Part shown: positions 44,985-57,400 of the stretch, piece after piece
Position numbering within the stretch: the first letter of the stretch is position 1
Layout: each line of letters begins with the position of its first letter
From: Paramacrobiotus metropolitanus
Taxonomy: Eukaryota; Tardigrada; Eutardigrada; Parachela; Macrobiotidae
Reading direction: 5' to 3'
Assembly (NCBI RefSeq): GCF_019649055.1
Contig: NW_026570278.1
Coordinates: 496,001-560,000, forward strand
DNA: 64,000 nt
Program-made: the position numbers and the translations under genes
Notes under the pieces: model-generated
Told to the model about the DNA's origin: nothing
The model's database searches: none
What the model saw: only the letters and a program-made list of their open reading frames with translations

Positions 44985-46647
44985 TTAGCCAGCGCGCTGC
45001 TGGCCGCAGGACACTTTCTGGTTGGACTGGAATTTCTCCGACTCGGAGACCACTTGCAGTTGCTCGCCGGCCTGGGTGTTTGCCGCATGGGATTCCAAAT
45101 TAACCTGTTCAACAAAAAAATGCCGGTTAGTATGAAGAACAAGAATGAATTGTTTGAACTTTGGACCATTGATTACTAATTCACAGACATATTAACATTC
45201 CATGCTGTAAAGGGTGAAGAAAAATTTTCACAGAATCACTGCTAATTGCGTGTTAAAAGTCATTCACAGACAGACAGCAAAAAAAATTTATTAAATTTTT
45301 TAAAAATTGGAAGGTTAAACAAAATTAAAGGTATCACATATAAAACGTTGTTACGAGTATATCTCAGCAAAAACTAATTAATTTCATAAAATTCGATAAT
45401 ATTTCTTGATATTTATTTATTGAACACTTAAATATTTATGAATTATTGAAAAACATCTTCAGATTGCATAGATAAATTTCATAAAGGTGAAGTTTATAAA
45501 GATCTAAGTTAAAATTTACCGAGATGTCGCTGTGGAATTTCTGCTTTTCCAGCATCATGCGGGCCTTGGCGCGTTCCCGTTCCAGTTCCTTCTTGGCGTA
45601 GCGCGATTCAATGTCGATCTGGCGCTTCTGGTTCTCAATGGCATGCTCCACCAGCTCTTTGCGGAATTCCACATCACGGATGTGCTGCTTCTCCAGCTCT
45701 TTGCGGATGATTTCCGCTTCAATCTCCTGCTGTTTCCGGTAGGCTTCGGTTTTCTTCTCCACTTCCTTCTCGAAGGCCAGCTGCAGCTGCTCCTGTTCAC
45801 GCTGTTTGGCTTCGTAGTCGCGGCGGGTCTCTTCTTCTAGCTGGGCGTTCTCCACGATCTGGATTTCCTCCGAGACGCCGCTGATGCGCGAGATGGATGC
45901 CTGTTAAAACGATGTACCATTGTACAGATAGAGCAATTAATAAACCGCAATAAAATTCTGCAGCACAAATCAGAGTCGACAAAGCTATACCGAATAAAAT
46001 TAAATCGTTAGATTTACTTATTGAATTAAAAAAGTCGTAAAACGCACTGAATTTTGTTATTTTTATGAATATTTAGTCTCTACAAACGCACATAACTTTT
46101 AAATAAATTTCAAATAATTTATCTTAAAAAAGAATAGCATATTTAGGTGGTTTTCGATTTTTCTGTATTAGCCGTTGCTCTTAAAAGTTGAGAAAACTAC
46201 AGAAAAGATTATGTCAGAAATTTTAGGAAAGTTCATAGTGAAAATCGACAAAGAAAATTAAAATGAACTGAGAAATGATTTTAAAAATTCTCACAAAAAC
46301 ATTCGTTTTTCACAATTGAAGAACTAAAACAAAAATAATTTAAAATTAATAAATGATTGATAATAAATGATAAATCAATACTGATTCAGTAAATAACCGG
46401 AAAATAATTAAGCAAATATAAACGGTCAATAACTTCGTACCTGGAAGCCTTCGCCGACCAATTCCTGCGCCAACGGAACGGTGATGATGGAAGGAGTGGG
46501 GAGTTTCATGATGGGCACCTTGATCTGCGTCTGCATGTAGCTGGTCTGCTCCACCTCGGAATGCTGCACCTCGCGTTGCTCCCGTTGGTCACGTTGCTCG
46601 CGGCTGTACTGCTGCTTCGACTGCTGCTGTTCGCGTTGGACTTCCAT
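44985..46647 (-). CDS. CAHS: Cytoplasmic abundant heat soluble (CAHS) protein, three exons
   Basis: Exons: 46647-46441, 45900-45520, 45104-44985, all joined in phase 0, giving 235 residues, the usual CAHS length. The Gln/Glu/Arg-rich head ([13 protein letters not shown]) leads into the conserved [20 protein letters not shown] stretch. A long charged amphipathic helix follows ([20 protein letters not shown] through [20 protein letters not shown]), then a Gln/Ser tail. Each region is typical of CAHS proteins, which are intrinsically disordered, stay soluble on heating, and form gels or fibres that protect tardigrade cells during drying. There are no membrane or signal sequences, so a cytosolic site fits. 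This gene is the main evidence for a tardigrade source. Which CAHS paralogue it is cannot be told here. Confidence 0.93.
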
Positions 46648-46770
46648 GATAAAGTGTAAAACGTAATTCCGAATAAAAGGGAAAAAAGCACAAATGTTAA
46701 GTCAAACTCAATAAGCGCAATTAAAATCAGAGAATTATTTGGTAATGATGAACTGCACCACTGTAGTGGC

Positions 46771-46778
46771 TTTAAATA
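46771..46778 (-). promoter_or_regulatory. TATA-like box of the CAHS gene
   Basis: TATTTAAA on the minus strand lies about 125 bp before the CAHS start codon. Its position leaves room for a 5' leader of about 95 bases. Confidence 0.45.
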
Positions 46779-48510
46779 GCGCTGCGGTTGCGTGCAGCAT
46801 TTACCGGCCGGGAAGTTTCCGCCTCGGTAAACGGGTAAACGGCAAATGACCTTTGCCGCTAGCTACAGCCGGCAACGTGGAACGTGGAGCAAAGAGCGCT
46901 TCATTCAGCACCAGACTGAAAGGCACGCACGGAGCAGACAGAGAGTGGTCAGTGCGGCTGCCCTTTGCACTTGTTTTCGCGAACCAGTGGAATGCGCTGT
47001 TGTGGCCCGCATATTACGCGCTACCTTGGGAAACTGCGGTAGCAAAGTCCAATTGAGTACGGCCTGTCTTTTACAGTGTATAGTAAACAGCTGGTTATGA
47101 GACGATAAACACGCTCATGAACTTGGACGGAGAAAGTACAGTCCATTCTATCAAAGGTCAGAGTTTCTGTTATATGTATGCTGCAGTAGTATGTAATATG
47201 CGCATTTAAATACGGTGATGCAGAATTTTCACGACACGAAGATTTCTTCTGAGCCGAAGGTTGCAACATCCATTCACCGAATAAATAATTCTCGGTAACT
47301 AACTAAATAATAGAAAAAAACAAGCAAATGACAATTATATAAAAACTGAAAAATAAACCAACAATTTCAAATTAAACCCTGTAGTCTACTCTTTTGTTAT
47401 TCGACAATTCTTATCATAGTGCCGTCAAAAAATGACCTGACCCTATGATAACGTGCAAAGATAATATTTTATGAACAACATATCGCGAAAAAATCCATTT
47501 ACGCAAAATGCTCCGTGCAACGATTTTCTAAAATTCATGTAAAATATGGTGACTGTTTAGTCATAATTCTAGACAAATTTCTCTGATAATTGTGAGATTC
47601 CCGAATCAAAAAAAAATTACATAAACTTCTTTACGGCACCTATGTACTTAGTACGTCAACTTTTACCTTTATAAGAGCAAATGTTTTCTCATCCGGGCCG
47701 AGAATGCTCAATTTGCCGGCGGAAGTAGTACTACATTATTTGCGGCCTACATTATTCGATAAACGGCTTGCTTCGTGCAATGCAACTGTAACGCTTGTGC
47801 TGTGATAAGTGTTAACCAACCGCTATAAAGAAATTTAATAATAAAATTAATCTAAATACCGGTATCACATAAATTTATAGTACTTACCTATTTCCAGTTA
47901 ACTTGTCTGTTAAAATGATCGTTGTTCGGTATTTTGTAACTAATTAAGAAAACGGGAGAGGTGAACAGAACGCTCCGGTCGGCCAAGGCCGGTTTAATCG
48001 AATGTTTTCATTGATTTAAAAAGCAAGTTTCGTAATGTTTTCGAAACGAAGCATCACTACATCTCTTTACTAAACAGGAGTGGTAGGTCGGTATTCGATG
48101 TTTGTTAACGCTCATTGATACGCTATTTTTGCCAAGTCAGCTACAGTTGTTCGGAAAAAACGCCCGTCGGCTTTGAAGTCGGCCAAGATAACCTTTCCCT
48201 CCCATTGCCTTTTCACTTTCCCTTTTCACTTTGCCTTAACTTCACTTTTAGCTTTGCCTTTGCCCACGTCAAAATCTTACCGTCCCATCTAACCTTCCAA
48301 TTAGTTACTAGCACTCTCCGGCATTGAAAGCAATCGAAGCATTTATTGTATCAGCGGATAACCATAATTTTTGACGTTTTTTCCATGGCAAACATAACGT
48401 GTCTTATCAAGACGCATGGCCAAGCTAGCACAAAGATACTCGTATTTCAATAAAAGCATATGAAGCGCGACACGAAACATTCCCTCACAAGGACAGTCGA
48501 ATAAGTCTGC
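46779..48510. other. Intergenic upstream of the CAHS gene
   Basis: This holds the CAHS 5' flank and the 3' flank of the gene at 48511-51480. No gene or repeat is recognised; several short frames lack domains. Confidence 0.4.
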
Positions 48511-51480
48511 TTATTTTTTACCAGGCTTCGGCTTGGCTGGCGCCGCGGGGCGGTGGGACAGGACGCTGCCGTCAGGGTTGCGTGCGTAGGCTGCAGATTG
48601 CTTGACCGTTCGCAGGACGCCAATTGCAGCGGCATCGCGTGGGCGGGGTAGAGATGGCATGACCGAGGGCCGACGGTCCACGTCAGTGACAGCGGCAGGG
48701 CGTGTACGGCCGGTGCGGGTCAGAGACGGCATGGCCGTAGGCGGAGATTCTACGTCAGTGAAACCGCTAGGGCGTGTACGAATCCCAGAAGGCGTGGCCG
48801 TGGGCGTAGCGTCCGTTTCAGTGACAATGCTAGAGCTTGTGTGGGTCACCGATGGTGTGATTGTGGTTGGACGGTCCACGTGAGTTGTGAGTCTTGTGAC
48901 AAGGATTGGGAAGAGGGTAGAGTGGCCGACCGGTTTTGCAGGCTTTGGTGGGTTAGTGTTCGCTATTGGGAACAGGTGCACTGGGGTGCTAGGGGTATCG
49001 CTACCTGGCGGTACGGATTGACTGATTATTCTTTGGCACGTTCCATTCTTTTGCTCACTTTGAAGGTCATCGTGCAAACATTCGCATTGTCCATTATTGC
49101 AGTCTGGGCCGCATGTTCCATCACACTGGTCGTTTCTTTCGCAAATCGTGTTAACGCAACGTTTGGGCATTAAAGCTGCACAAAAGACCAACGATGTACG
49201 ACGTGTACTGACGCATAGCATCTTGGTCGACCGAAGCGAAGCGAAGGTCCTCTATGTTCAAGAAAACGGGACTTTCTGTCACGTCGGTCACGTCGGTCAC
49301 GCACATATAAATTATTGCGCAATCGTGGCCACCCAGAATAACTTAAGGGGATCACTCCGTAAACAATCTTCATCTACCTTAATTTCACTCTGTACATTGC
49401 CTTTCTCCCTGTACATTGAAAAGACCAAGCGGCAACTTCAAATACAGAAAAAACCTGCGAAACTGGTCGAAATTTCGTTCGAAAACGAAAACGGCAACGT
49501 CGAAGATTTCAGATCCTGTGCGAAGAAAACTGGCATCCGGGAGCCGAGAGTTACTTACGTATAACTGGTGATGATGCGTGAAATTACGCGGCAATAGCGG
49601 TTGTTAAGGAAAAAACGGCAGATCCGGAAATAATTTTACATGAAGAAATTTAAAAAAATAAAAGGTCGCGCACGCAGATAAAGGCAGTGCCCAATGATAA
49701 TGTTCGGGGTAAAAAATAAGGAAACTTAGGAAAGGCAGTGTACGGAGTGGTAATACCGTAGCTCATACACGTATACACTGTAATACATGTATACAGTACT
49801 TCCTCCAAGGCTCTTTATCCAGTAATTTATAATACAAATGGCTGTGCGCCCCGACCAACCGGCACACAGAATTCAGCTGTGCTCCCCGAGTGCTCGGGCG
49901 CACAGAATTTGGCTTTGCGCACCCGAATGTCCGGGCGCAGAAATATCGAAGTTTTTATCTTTTTCCGGCAGTTGACTGTTTTTTAACTAATTTTTTTTCA
50001 CTCTGTTAACCCTTAAGGTTGCAGGAGAGCAGAATTTAGAGAGAACTGCAGAATCTGAGTACCCTTAATAGCTAAGTTATTTGTTTTGTTTTTCCCCTTT
50101 TTATCGCATGGTGTACTTAAAAGCATACTCACAACATTACGGAATCAGTCTGAAAATCCTGGTTTTCAGCAACTTTACACCAAGCTTATAACACTGATTA
50201 TCCATGCACAAAAGAATTAGCAAAGCTAATTCCGGTTAACGCAGCGGAGGTAGTTGCAAGGCTGGACGACTTGGTTGACCAGTATCCAGCCGAGAAAGCA
50301 AAGCAAATAAATTTCAGGTTAAGGTACTGTCCTGTATATGTAAGCTGTCCTGTTTTTGACAACAAAACATACAACAAAAAAATTGAGTTGTTAAATAAGT
50401 AAAAGAAGCCAAATAAAACATGAAAAACCTTCAAAAAAACAGCAAATCGCCAATATACAGTATCTGCGCCCAGAAATTCGGGGCGCAAAGCCAAATTCTG
50501 TACGTCCAGATATCGGGGCGCAGAGCAGTCACCTTTATAATAATACAGAAATACAGTTCTTTACGCATATATAATATAGCTCGTCTCGCCGCTCACTTTA
50601 ACCTACTAACGCCGGGTACCAGAAGGAGCGGGAATACCAATTTGAAAAATGGTATTGATCGACAAAAAATTAAATTAAGAAAAGTCACTATTTTTTGTGT
50701 AATTTTTCTGACCACAGGTCAAGCAGAACACCATGGAAATGACGCTCATGGGAACTGAGCCATAATTTGGCACTATACTCTGTGTAGTTTTTCTCAAATA
50801 TGTAGTACTTAATAAAAAAATAAACTGGAATTGGACACTGGAGACATCATTTTAAGTTTTTGTTTCGTTGCTCTGTTGCGCTCTGCCTAGATTCAGCGCT
50901 ACACCATTGGTAGGCTCACTTTTACAGAACTTACGGCACTTTAGGTTATAGAACGTATGTAAAGTGTGCGGCTAGAGGGGCGGATGTCGGCATTTCTACT
51001 TTTCCCGCACGAAAATTGGACGGGATTGGCGATATTTCAGCTGTCTATTTGAATCTTCTGCAGTCCATAAAACAGAAAAAATCTACCGCTCTGAAGTAAA
51101 GAGAACTGGAGTGCTAAAACAGACCGCCTGCGCCAGATTTCTTAATTAAGTATTTAGTATACATACATCGTTCGTAAATATTATGTATAAATGAATCTAC
51201 TATTTAAAAGTGTCTGACATTACGCAGTCTTCTATCATTCACTATTACGAATATTAAAGTCAGTAAAAGAAAAATTGCTCAGTGCTTCAATACCCGTGCG
51301 CGCAATTCACTTCCCCAGTTGTAAATACTTCTCGAAATATTTTCTAGCTTCGCTTCGGTCTTTTAGTGCTAGCGAGCAGCGGTGCACTTCCCTAGTTTAC
51401 TTACCATCGGCACCCTGGGCGTAAACGACGCACGCTGGAACAAGAACAGCAAAGCAGTAAACAAGACCGGTAATGCTCAT
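48511..51480 (-). CDS. Secreted Cys-rich protein with a Thr/Pro-rich repeated tail, two exons
   Basis: Exon 1 (51480-51405) encodes the signal peptide (MSITGLVYCFAVLVPACVVY) and ends at donor GAT G|GTAAGT. Exon 2 (49175-48511) follows acceptor TCTTTTGTGCAG, and the 1+2 split codon keeps the frame. The product is 246 residues. A compact domain with eight cysteines comes first (CVNTICERNDQCDGTCGPDC, then GQCEC), knottin- or EGF-like in spacing. It is followed by about 150 residues rich in Thr, Pro, Ser and Val. This tail contains at least three imperfect repeats of about 22 residues with PTATPS, PTAMPS or PSVMPS cores. The end is rich in Pro, Ala and Lys (PAAPAKPKPGKK). It is probably an extracellular, O-glycosylated protein; no function is assigned. 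The 2.2-kb intron contains a MITE. Confidence 0.6.
49828..50545. mobile_element. MITE-like element with GCGC-rich inverted ends
   Basis: Inverted copies of ACAGAATTTGGCTTTGCGC flank the element at about 49899-49917 and 50481-50499. Outer words TGCGCCCCGA (left) and TCGGGGCGCA (right) pair as well. The left arm has an extra internal repeat of the CACACAGAATT type. It lies in the intron of the secreted-protein gene and has no clear coding sequence. Limits are approximate. Confidence 0.6.
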
Positions 51481-52696
51481 TTTCACAAATGTTGACTGAT
51501 ATGGGTGCAATGAAAACCTCGCCTGTGGATAGTCTGTCTTATGTACCGGGCATCACTTGCTTACATCAGCATCGCCTGTCCATGGAAGTCTGAAACCTGG
51601 CAAATAACAGGAAATGGATGATGAGGTCTCTGAGAATTTATGTCGATTTATTCGCATGTCAGCGGCAATACCGCTTTATTACAAGAAGATTGAATACGCG
51701 GCATAGCCTTCTTACCACTGCAAAGTTCCTGCGGCGTGTCCAAAAGGGAGTTTTGCAATGCAGCTTCCAGGTAACGATCATGCCGCTCGTATCTGTGCAC
51801 TCCAAATCACCCACTGCTGTTCTTGCGAAATACACCGAAATATGCTTCTGTCAGCATACTTCCAAGAGAATCGTCCTCTTCAGTCAGAGTAATCATACAT
51901 ATTCAGCAGGCTGCCATGAAACACGTTCCACTAAAGCAACTGGAACTGAGCATTAGAAGTATCCGTAATCGGCGGACCGAACAGATAATACGCGCGTAAA
52001 TTTCTACCGAACAGATAGCAATAATTTAGGTTTACGTTTCATTTTTTTTGCATTGCCGGAACCGGGTACAGTAATGCCGTCAAATCAACGAGCGTTTCCG
52101 CTGTTCCAGTGCAGTTGCTCTTTCTTGTTCTAATGGACTGCTAATTCAGGCGTAACATTGTTCTGGAGCGGATAGATACAGCGTTCGTTTTAGTTTTGTA
52201 GTAAAATACTCGTACGCTTGGATATCCGATTCAGTGCAAACTGAAGCTTGGGCACAACGACGTGTTTAAGCTCACAATGGGCTCTTATAGGCTTATTATT
52301 GTTAACATTGCGACCAAAATAATCTTTTTTACGTGTGTAATTGATTTGGCTTCAAGGCTTTACTTGACATACTCGCTTATCACTTTATTATCATACTAAA
52401 TCTTCACATACGTAGCACGGTAGCACTAACGATAAGTACTAAATATTACTATGCCAAGTATGAAACAAGTTAGGAGCACAATTTGTGGCACCAAAAAAAG
52501 CGGTACTGTAATCTAATAATGTAAGTTTCATTGGATTGATTAAGGCCATGGCTGGTTCGGCTTTTTAAAATAATCGTTGTCTTTGTGCTCCGAATCAGGA
52601 TTTTTCCTTCTCGTGATACACATACAGTGCGGCGGTTTCTCGTCCTTGAAGTAGGCTTTAAGACTGCCAAGTTCAAGGTTATCAGGCGTACGAGCC
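51481..52696. other. Intergenic, nothing recognised
   Basis: This contains the promoter side of the secreted-protein gene; a weak TATA-like ACATAAG lies about 60 bp before its start codon. No other gene is recognised up to the LTR. Confidence 0.4.
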
Positions 52697-53115
52697 TGTG
52701 CGTGGTGCTACGCCCACAAGTGGCGTACTAGCACTCACTTACATGCCGTATTTGCCTCTCTCATGTACGTATGTGTGCTGCTGCACTGCACTCATCCACT
52801 GAAGTGGATATACCGCGTGCGCACACACTGAGCATACTTGCTCTCTCGTCCCTCTCTCGCCGTATGACTCAGCGCTTATACGCTCGCGTTGGATAGAGTC
52901 CAGTCTGCGCACAGCACACAGCTGATATGGCCGCATCACGCACACTGTTGCCGCCAGCGTCACTCACGTTTGGACACGCTCGTGAACGCATCTAGCAACA
53001 GTTTTCTAGATTCAGCCATACAGGCTTTGTTCTTTCTTCCTGCTATTACGCAGCATTGTGTTCAGCCTTTATGTCAATAAAGACATCTGTGAGCTCCTCG
53101 CGCTTGCCTGTTACA
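52697..53115 (+). repeat. Candidate 5' LTR of the Gypsy-type element
   Basis: The block begins TGTGCG and ends TTACA, directly before a primer-binding site. It contains AATAAA near its end (about 53076), as expected for the R-U5 part of an LTR. The other LTR is out of view, so the left limit is a best guess. Confidence 0.5.
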
Positions 53116-53150
53116 TGGTAAGCAGATCGTCTGGTTTTCGATCCCACGGA
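53116..53150 (+). other. tRNA primer-binding site of the Gypsy-type element
   Basis: The sequence begins TGGTAAGCAGATCG and continues with words resembling the complement of a tRNA T-arm. Its start is almost the same as the primer site of the left-edge LTR element (TGGTAGCAGATCGG), so both probably use the same or a close tRNA. Confidence 0.5.
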
Positions 53151-54430
53151 CCGTCTGAGGAGACGGTAAAGGCTTGATTTTTTGGAGAACTTTCGGAGAA
53201 CCCTGACAGTCTCTGCCAGATTGACTGCGAACGCAGCCTCTGCCTTGACTGTAGATCAACTTGATCTTGCCGTCTTACAGCTGCTGGACAACGGGTTGAT
53301 CGCTGAAGCGATCCCTGCCACAGCTGGTGAGCGCAGTTTTTGTCTCTTCACAAAGAAGAGCATTCCCAAACGTACGGAATTTCGGACCCAACCGACGGCC
53401 ACCAGGCTCGCTACGAGAGCCTGCAACGCGAAAGGATTACTCCATAATACGGGGACCTTCGCTTTGAACAACGACCCGCAACTTTACTCGCGGAATTCAC
53501 CCGGGAAACAACGGATTTCCGACCTCGGACGGAGGCAACCGACCATAACCGACACCGACACCGACACCGGTAAAGTCGTGGTTTTAGGTCGGAATTAGCC
53601 GTAACTAGGTCGGCTTTTTACTTTCCAACAGTTGAAAGTAATTTATAAATACTAAATCTAAAATTTTAACGGTGAAAAAGTAATTTCTAACGGAGAAACC
53701 GACTTAGAATTTTACTTTTTGGTCGAGAACCGACCTGCTAGGTCAACGAACCTGTCTAGACAGTTAGACAAAGGCTAACCGACAACAGGTCGGAAATTCT
53801 CTCCTTTTTCATTTCTAACGGCGTTTCAACCGCCAGAAAAATTCCAAAAATCCAAAAACCTACTTCTAACGGATAAAAATTTCAAAATTCGACCAAATAA
53901 ACTTTTTGGCCGACCAAAAATAATTTGTTTTTCTTACGGAAAATAGCGCGAAAATTCGCGGATTTCCTTGTGACGTCAGAACGACCGCTTTTCAGTACTT
54001 TGAGGGCAGCCAATCAGCGTGCAGGGGAAACTTCCCATAGCTTAACATAGGCGTGAACCATCATTTTTTTAACTTTTGCACGCGGCTCGCTATCTGTGAC
54101 GTAGGCAGATAAGTGCAAGACCACTTAACTCTGTGACGTCATACTGGTCAGTTCAGTAGTATAGGACGTACTACACCGTACTACTATATTATACTGTACT
54201 GTACTATAGTACTGTAATATAACCTTGTGTACTGAGTCATCAACAGACACGACAACAACAACATCAACATCTCGTCGGACGTTCCTGACCCACGGAAGTT
54301 CCTGAACAAAGAGAAGTTCCTGAACTCATTGAACATCCTCACAAAGGGGATTGTTCAATTTTGTCGATAAAAACAACAAGTCCTTAAGGTTCTACAAGAA
54401 CCGACCTGACCTGCTAGTGGTTCGATAACA
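53151..54430 (+). other. Leader region of the Gypsy-type element
   Basis: Between the primer site and the gag-like start lies a non-coding leader. A small open frame (53182-53598) lacks a clear ATG and any domain. The stretch 53560-53870 already shows the element's typical GGTCGG and CCGACC words. Confidence 0.5.
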
Positions 54431-57400
54431 ATGTCGAAACCACGAGAGGATGAATACGCGCGGAAGTTCAACACGGACTACTCCCGGCGCGCGAACCTGG
54501 CCACGTCGTATTCACTGCGACACGCTGGTCAGGAACGAAATCAGCCGTCCTCAACGGACTCGACGAAGTCGGCTGAGGCAAGGGAGAAGCGAAACGAGCG
54601 GATCCTCCTCGCCGACTCCAACCCAACGTCGGACGACAGTTTCGAGGACGCCAGGGATAAAACATTCCTGGAACCCAACGCTGACTCGGCAGCCCCGTCC
54701 CACCCGACCGGGGGGGATGTGGTACAGCTGCAGGCTGAGATAACAACGTCTCATGCCGGTCAAGGGCGCCACCAAGGCGCACCGACCAACCCAAACCCAA
54801 CCGAAGGAAACCAGTCGAGCTCACATGAAGCTCAGGACTCGGCAACGGCTACGACAGCCACCGAGGTCGGAAGGAAATCACCCAACAGGACGGATGAACC
54901 TCGGAAGTCGACCTTGCCCCACATGGGCACGGCGACCACAGAGGTAGGTCGGAAATCACCGACCACGGGGATCGGACGACTAAAGCCGACCTCCGAAGTC
55001 GACCAACAGAAGGTCGACCAACTTGCCAAGGACGTCGGTCAACAACAACCGACCCCAGGCGCTAGTCGGAAATCGCCGACTAAGGAGATCGGCCAACCGA
55101 AGCCGACCTCCGGAGCTACCCAACTCCAACCTTCTACGGAAGTCGGACAACCGAAGCCGACCTCCGAAGTCGACCAACAGAAGGTCGACCAACCATTAAC
55201 CAATGAGGTCGGACAACAACATCCGACCAGGACCGGACAGGAAAAGCCGACAACAGAAGTCGGTAATGTCCAACCGACCACACAGGTCGGAAGGATCTCG
55301 CCAACCTCGAAGGTCGGTCAACAGAAGCCGACCATAGAGGCCGGTCAAAAGGAGGTCGGACATCCGAAGCCGACCAACCTAGAACAGCAACCAACCGTCA
55401 ACAAGCCGGAAATCGGAGTCCAGCCGACCAAACCAACGGTCGGAACGGAGGATACCGAGGCACCACCACGAAGTGGCCCTCGTCCAGCTGGATCGCCGAC
55501 CAACATACCGATACCCAACGAACGGGTCATTTCACCGCTAAGTCGACCTTCGCCAACAGAAGGCAAGTCGACTCGAGCCACAAAGGCTCAAGAGACGGAG
55601 AAGTCGACCAAGTCGCCAACTAGTCGACCTGTCGACCGGACATTACTACCGATGTTCGACGTCGGAGAGTCGGGTGGCGAAACACCGTCACCAACCGACG
55701 ACGTATTTGACCCAACGGAATCACCCCCCAACAGTGCGGACGGATTCTTCCGAACGCCGATGTCCCACAAGGACAGGTACCAAGCCAGCACGCTTGAGTA
55801 CACGGCACGGAAGTGGATCTCGGCAACACCGCCGGAGAAGATCGAAGATATAAACAAGCTTCGAGAACGATGTCACCAGCTGATCACACAGATCGTGCTG
55901 GCCGACAAGTTGGTCAATGCAGCAGAAGGCTCATGCACAAGGTCGGAAGAAACCCACCGCCTCGAACGGAAGAGGTGGGAAGCCGAAAACAACGGCCTCA
56001 GCAAAGTCGTTGCCGACCAACAGCGTGAAATGGATAAACTAAAAGCCTTCATAAAACGCGTTGAAGAACCATGTCGATATGACGCATTCGCCGAGGCAAC
56101 CGACCTCAAGAGCAAGTTGGAACGGTCAACAGAAGCCGTCCTCCAACTAGGCAAACAACTGGAAACGGCCGAAAAGGACCTTGCCGACACACAGACGGCA
56201 TTGGTCGCCTCAGAACAGGCAGCCGGACATTTCCACGAAATGCTGAATCGGGCTAACGAAGAAGCCGAAGTATACCGTGACGAAGTGGATCGGTACATTG
56301 TCGAACTGCGGAAGGCCGACAACGAGGTCGACCGGCTCCGACAATACACCGACCAACTCCAATCTGAACTGGAAATCCTAACGGCCAGAAGTCGACAACA
56401 AAGTCCGACTTACTCTGGTCGACAGCCAACCTCCACGGAACAGAGCAACCACATTGCCGACTTGCAAGAAGCTAACACACAGTTAGCCGACCAAGTCTTC
56501 GGATTGAACGACTACCTCAAAGAGGAGGAGAAGCTCCGAGCACAGCTAGAATACAGCCTAGCTGAAGCCCAAAAGGTGAACGAGGCGCAACGAAACCGCA
56601 TCGTCTACCTGGAGGAGCGGGAAAACGAACTGTTCGACTACGGTTCAACCGCGGCCAACAAGATCAACGAGATGAACGGTCAAATGGACGAAATGGAGAC
56701 CGAATTCCGGTGTCTCCAGGAGGAGAAGAAGCACCTGGAACAGACCAGGGCCGAACCTCCGTCCTACAAGACCTCTATGGCACAGGAGTACTATCCGTCA
56801 CGTGCTATACACGACATCCTGTGGAGTACGGACCCGGAGAAGAAGGAAACAAATCCCTCTTACTTCGTGGGAGTGGTCACAACCGACCCGAACACCGGAA
56901 TACCTCCACAACCGAACCCGATTCCGGCTCAACCTGAACCGGAACATAACACATCGACCGCGGCACCACATGTGCCAACGTCGAACGTGCCGACAACAAC
57001 GGTAGCGACCGGTGCATACACTAGCACCTCGTTTTCGACGCGCACAACAATGTACGCGCCGATCCCCACCGCATCCCACCCGGACAACAGTGACGGAGGA
57101 TTTCCCTTTAACCCCCGACCAGGACGGTTTATGGGACGAACAGGTTCCCACCCGGACATGGGAGATCCGAACCGTCTGGACCCACGAGGGTTCGACTTCG
57201 GACGAACAAGAGCTCGGTCGAACAACACGACCGACCAAGGTGGATATTTCGACCAACAAGAGTCGATGCGCCACCCGGCAGGCCAACCCGAACAACACGG
57301 TCGGGCGCCGCCGTTTCGGCCACCGGAAAGCCGACTGCCACCGAGGGGAACACAACCCGGCTTATATGGCAGAGTAACGGAACAACCGAGGGGATTTTAC

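Noticed and set aside
45532-45840. Plus-strand frame of 102 residues over the CAHS gene
   Set aside because: It is the antisense of the highly charged CAHS helix exon; its Leu/Phe-rich composition is the mirror of Glu/Lys codons.
51618-51956. Plus-strand frame of 112 residues upstream of the secreted-protein gene
   Set aside because: There is no domain, signal peptide or splice support, and its composition looks random.
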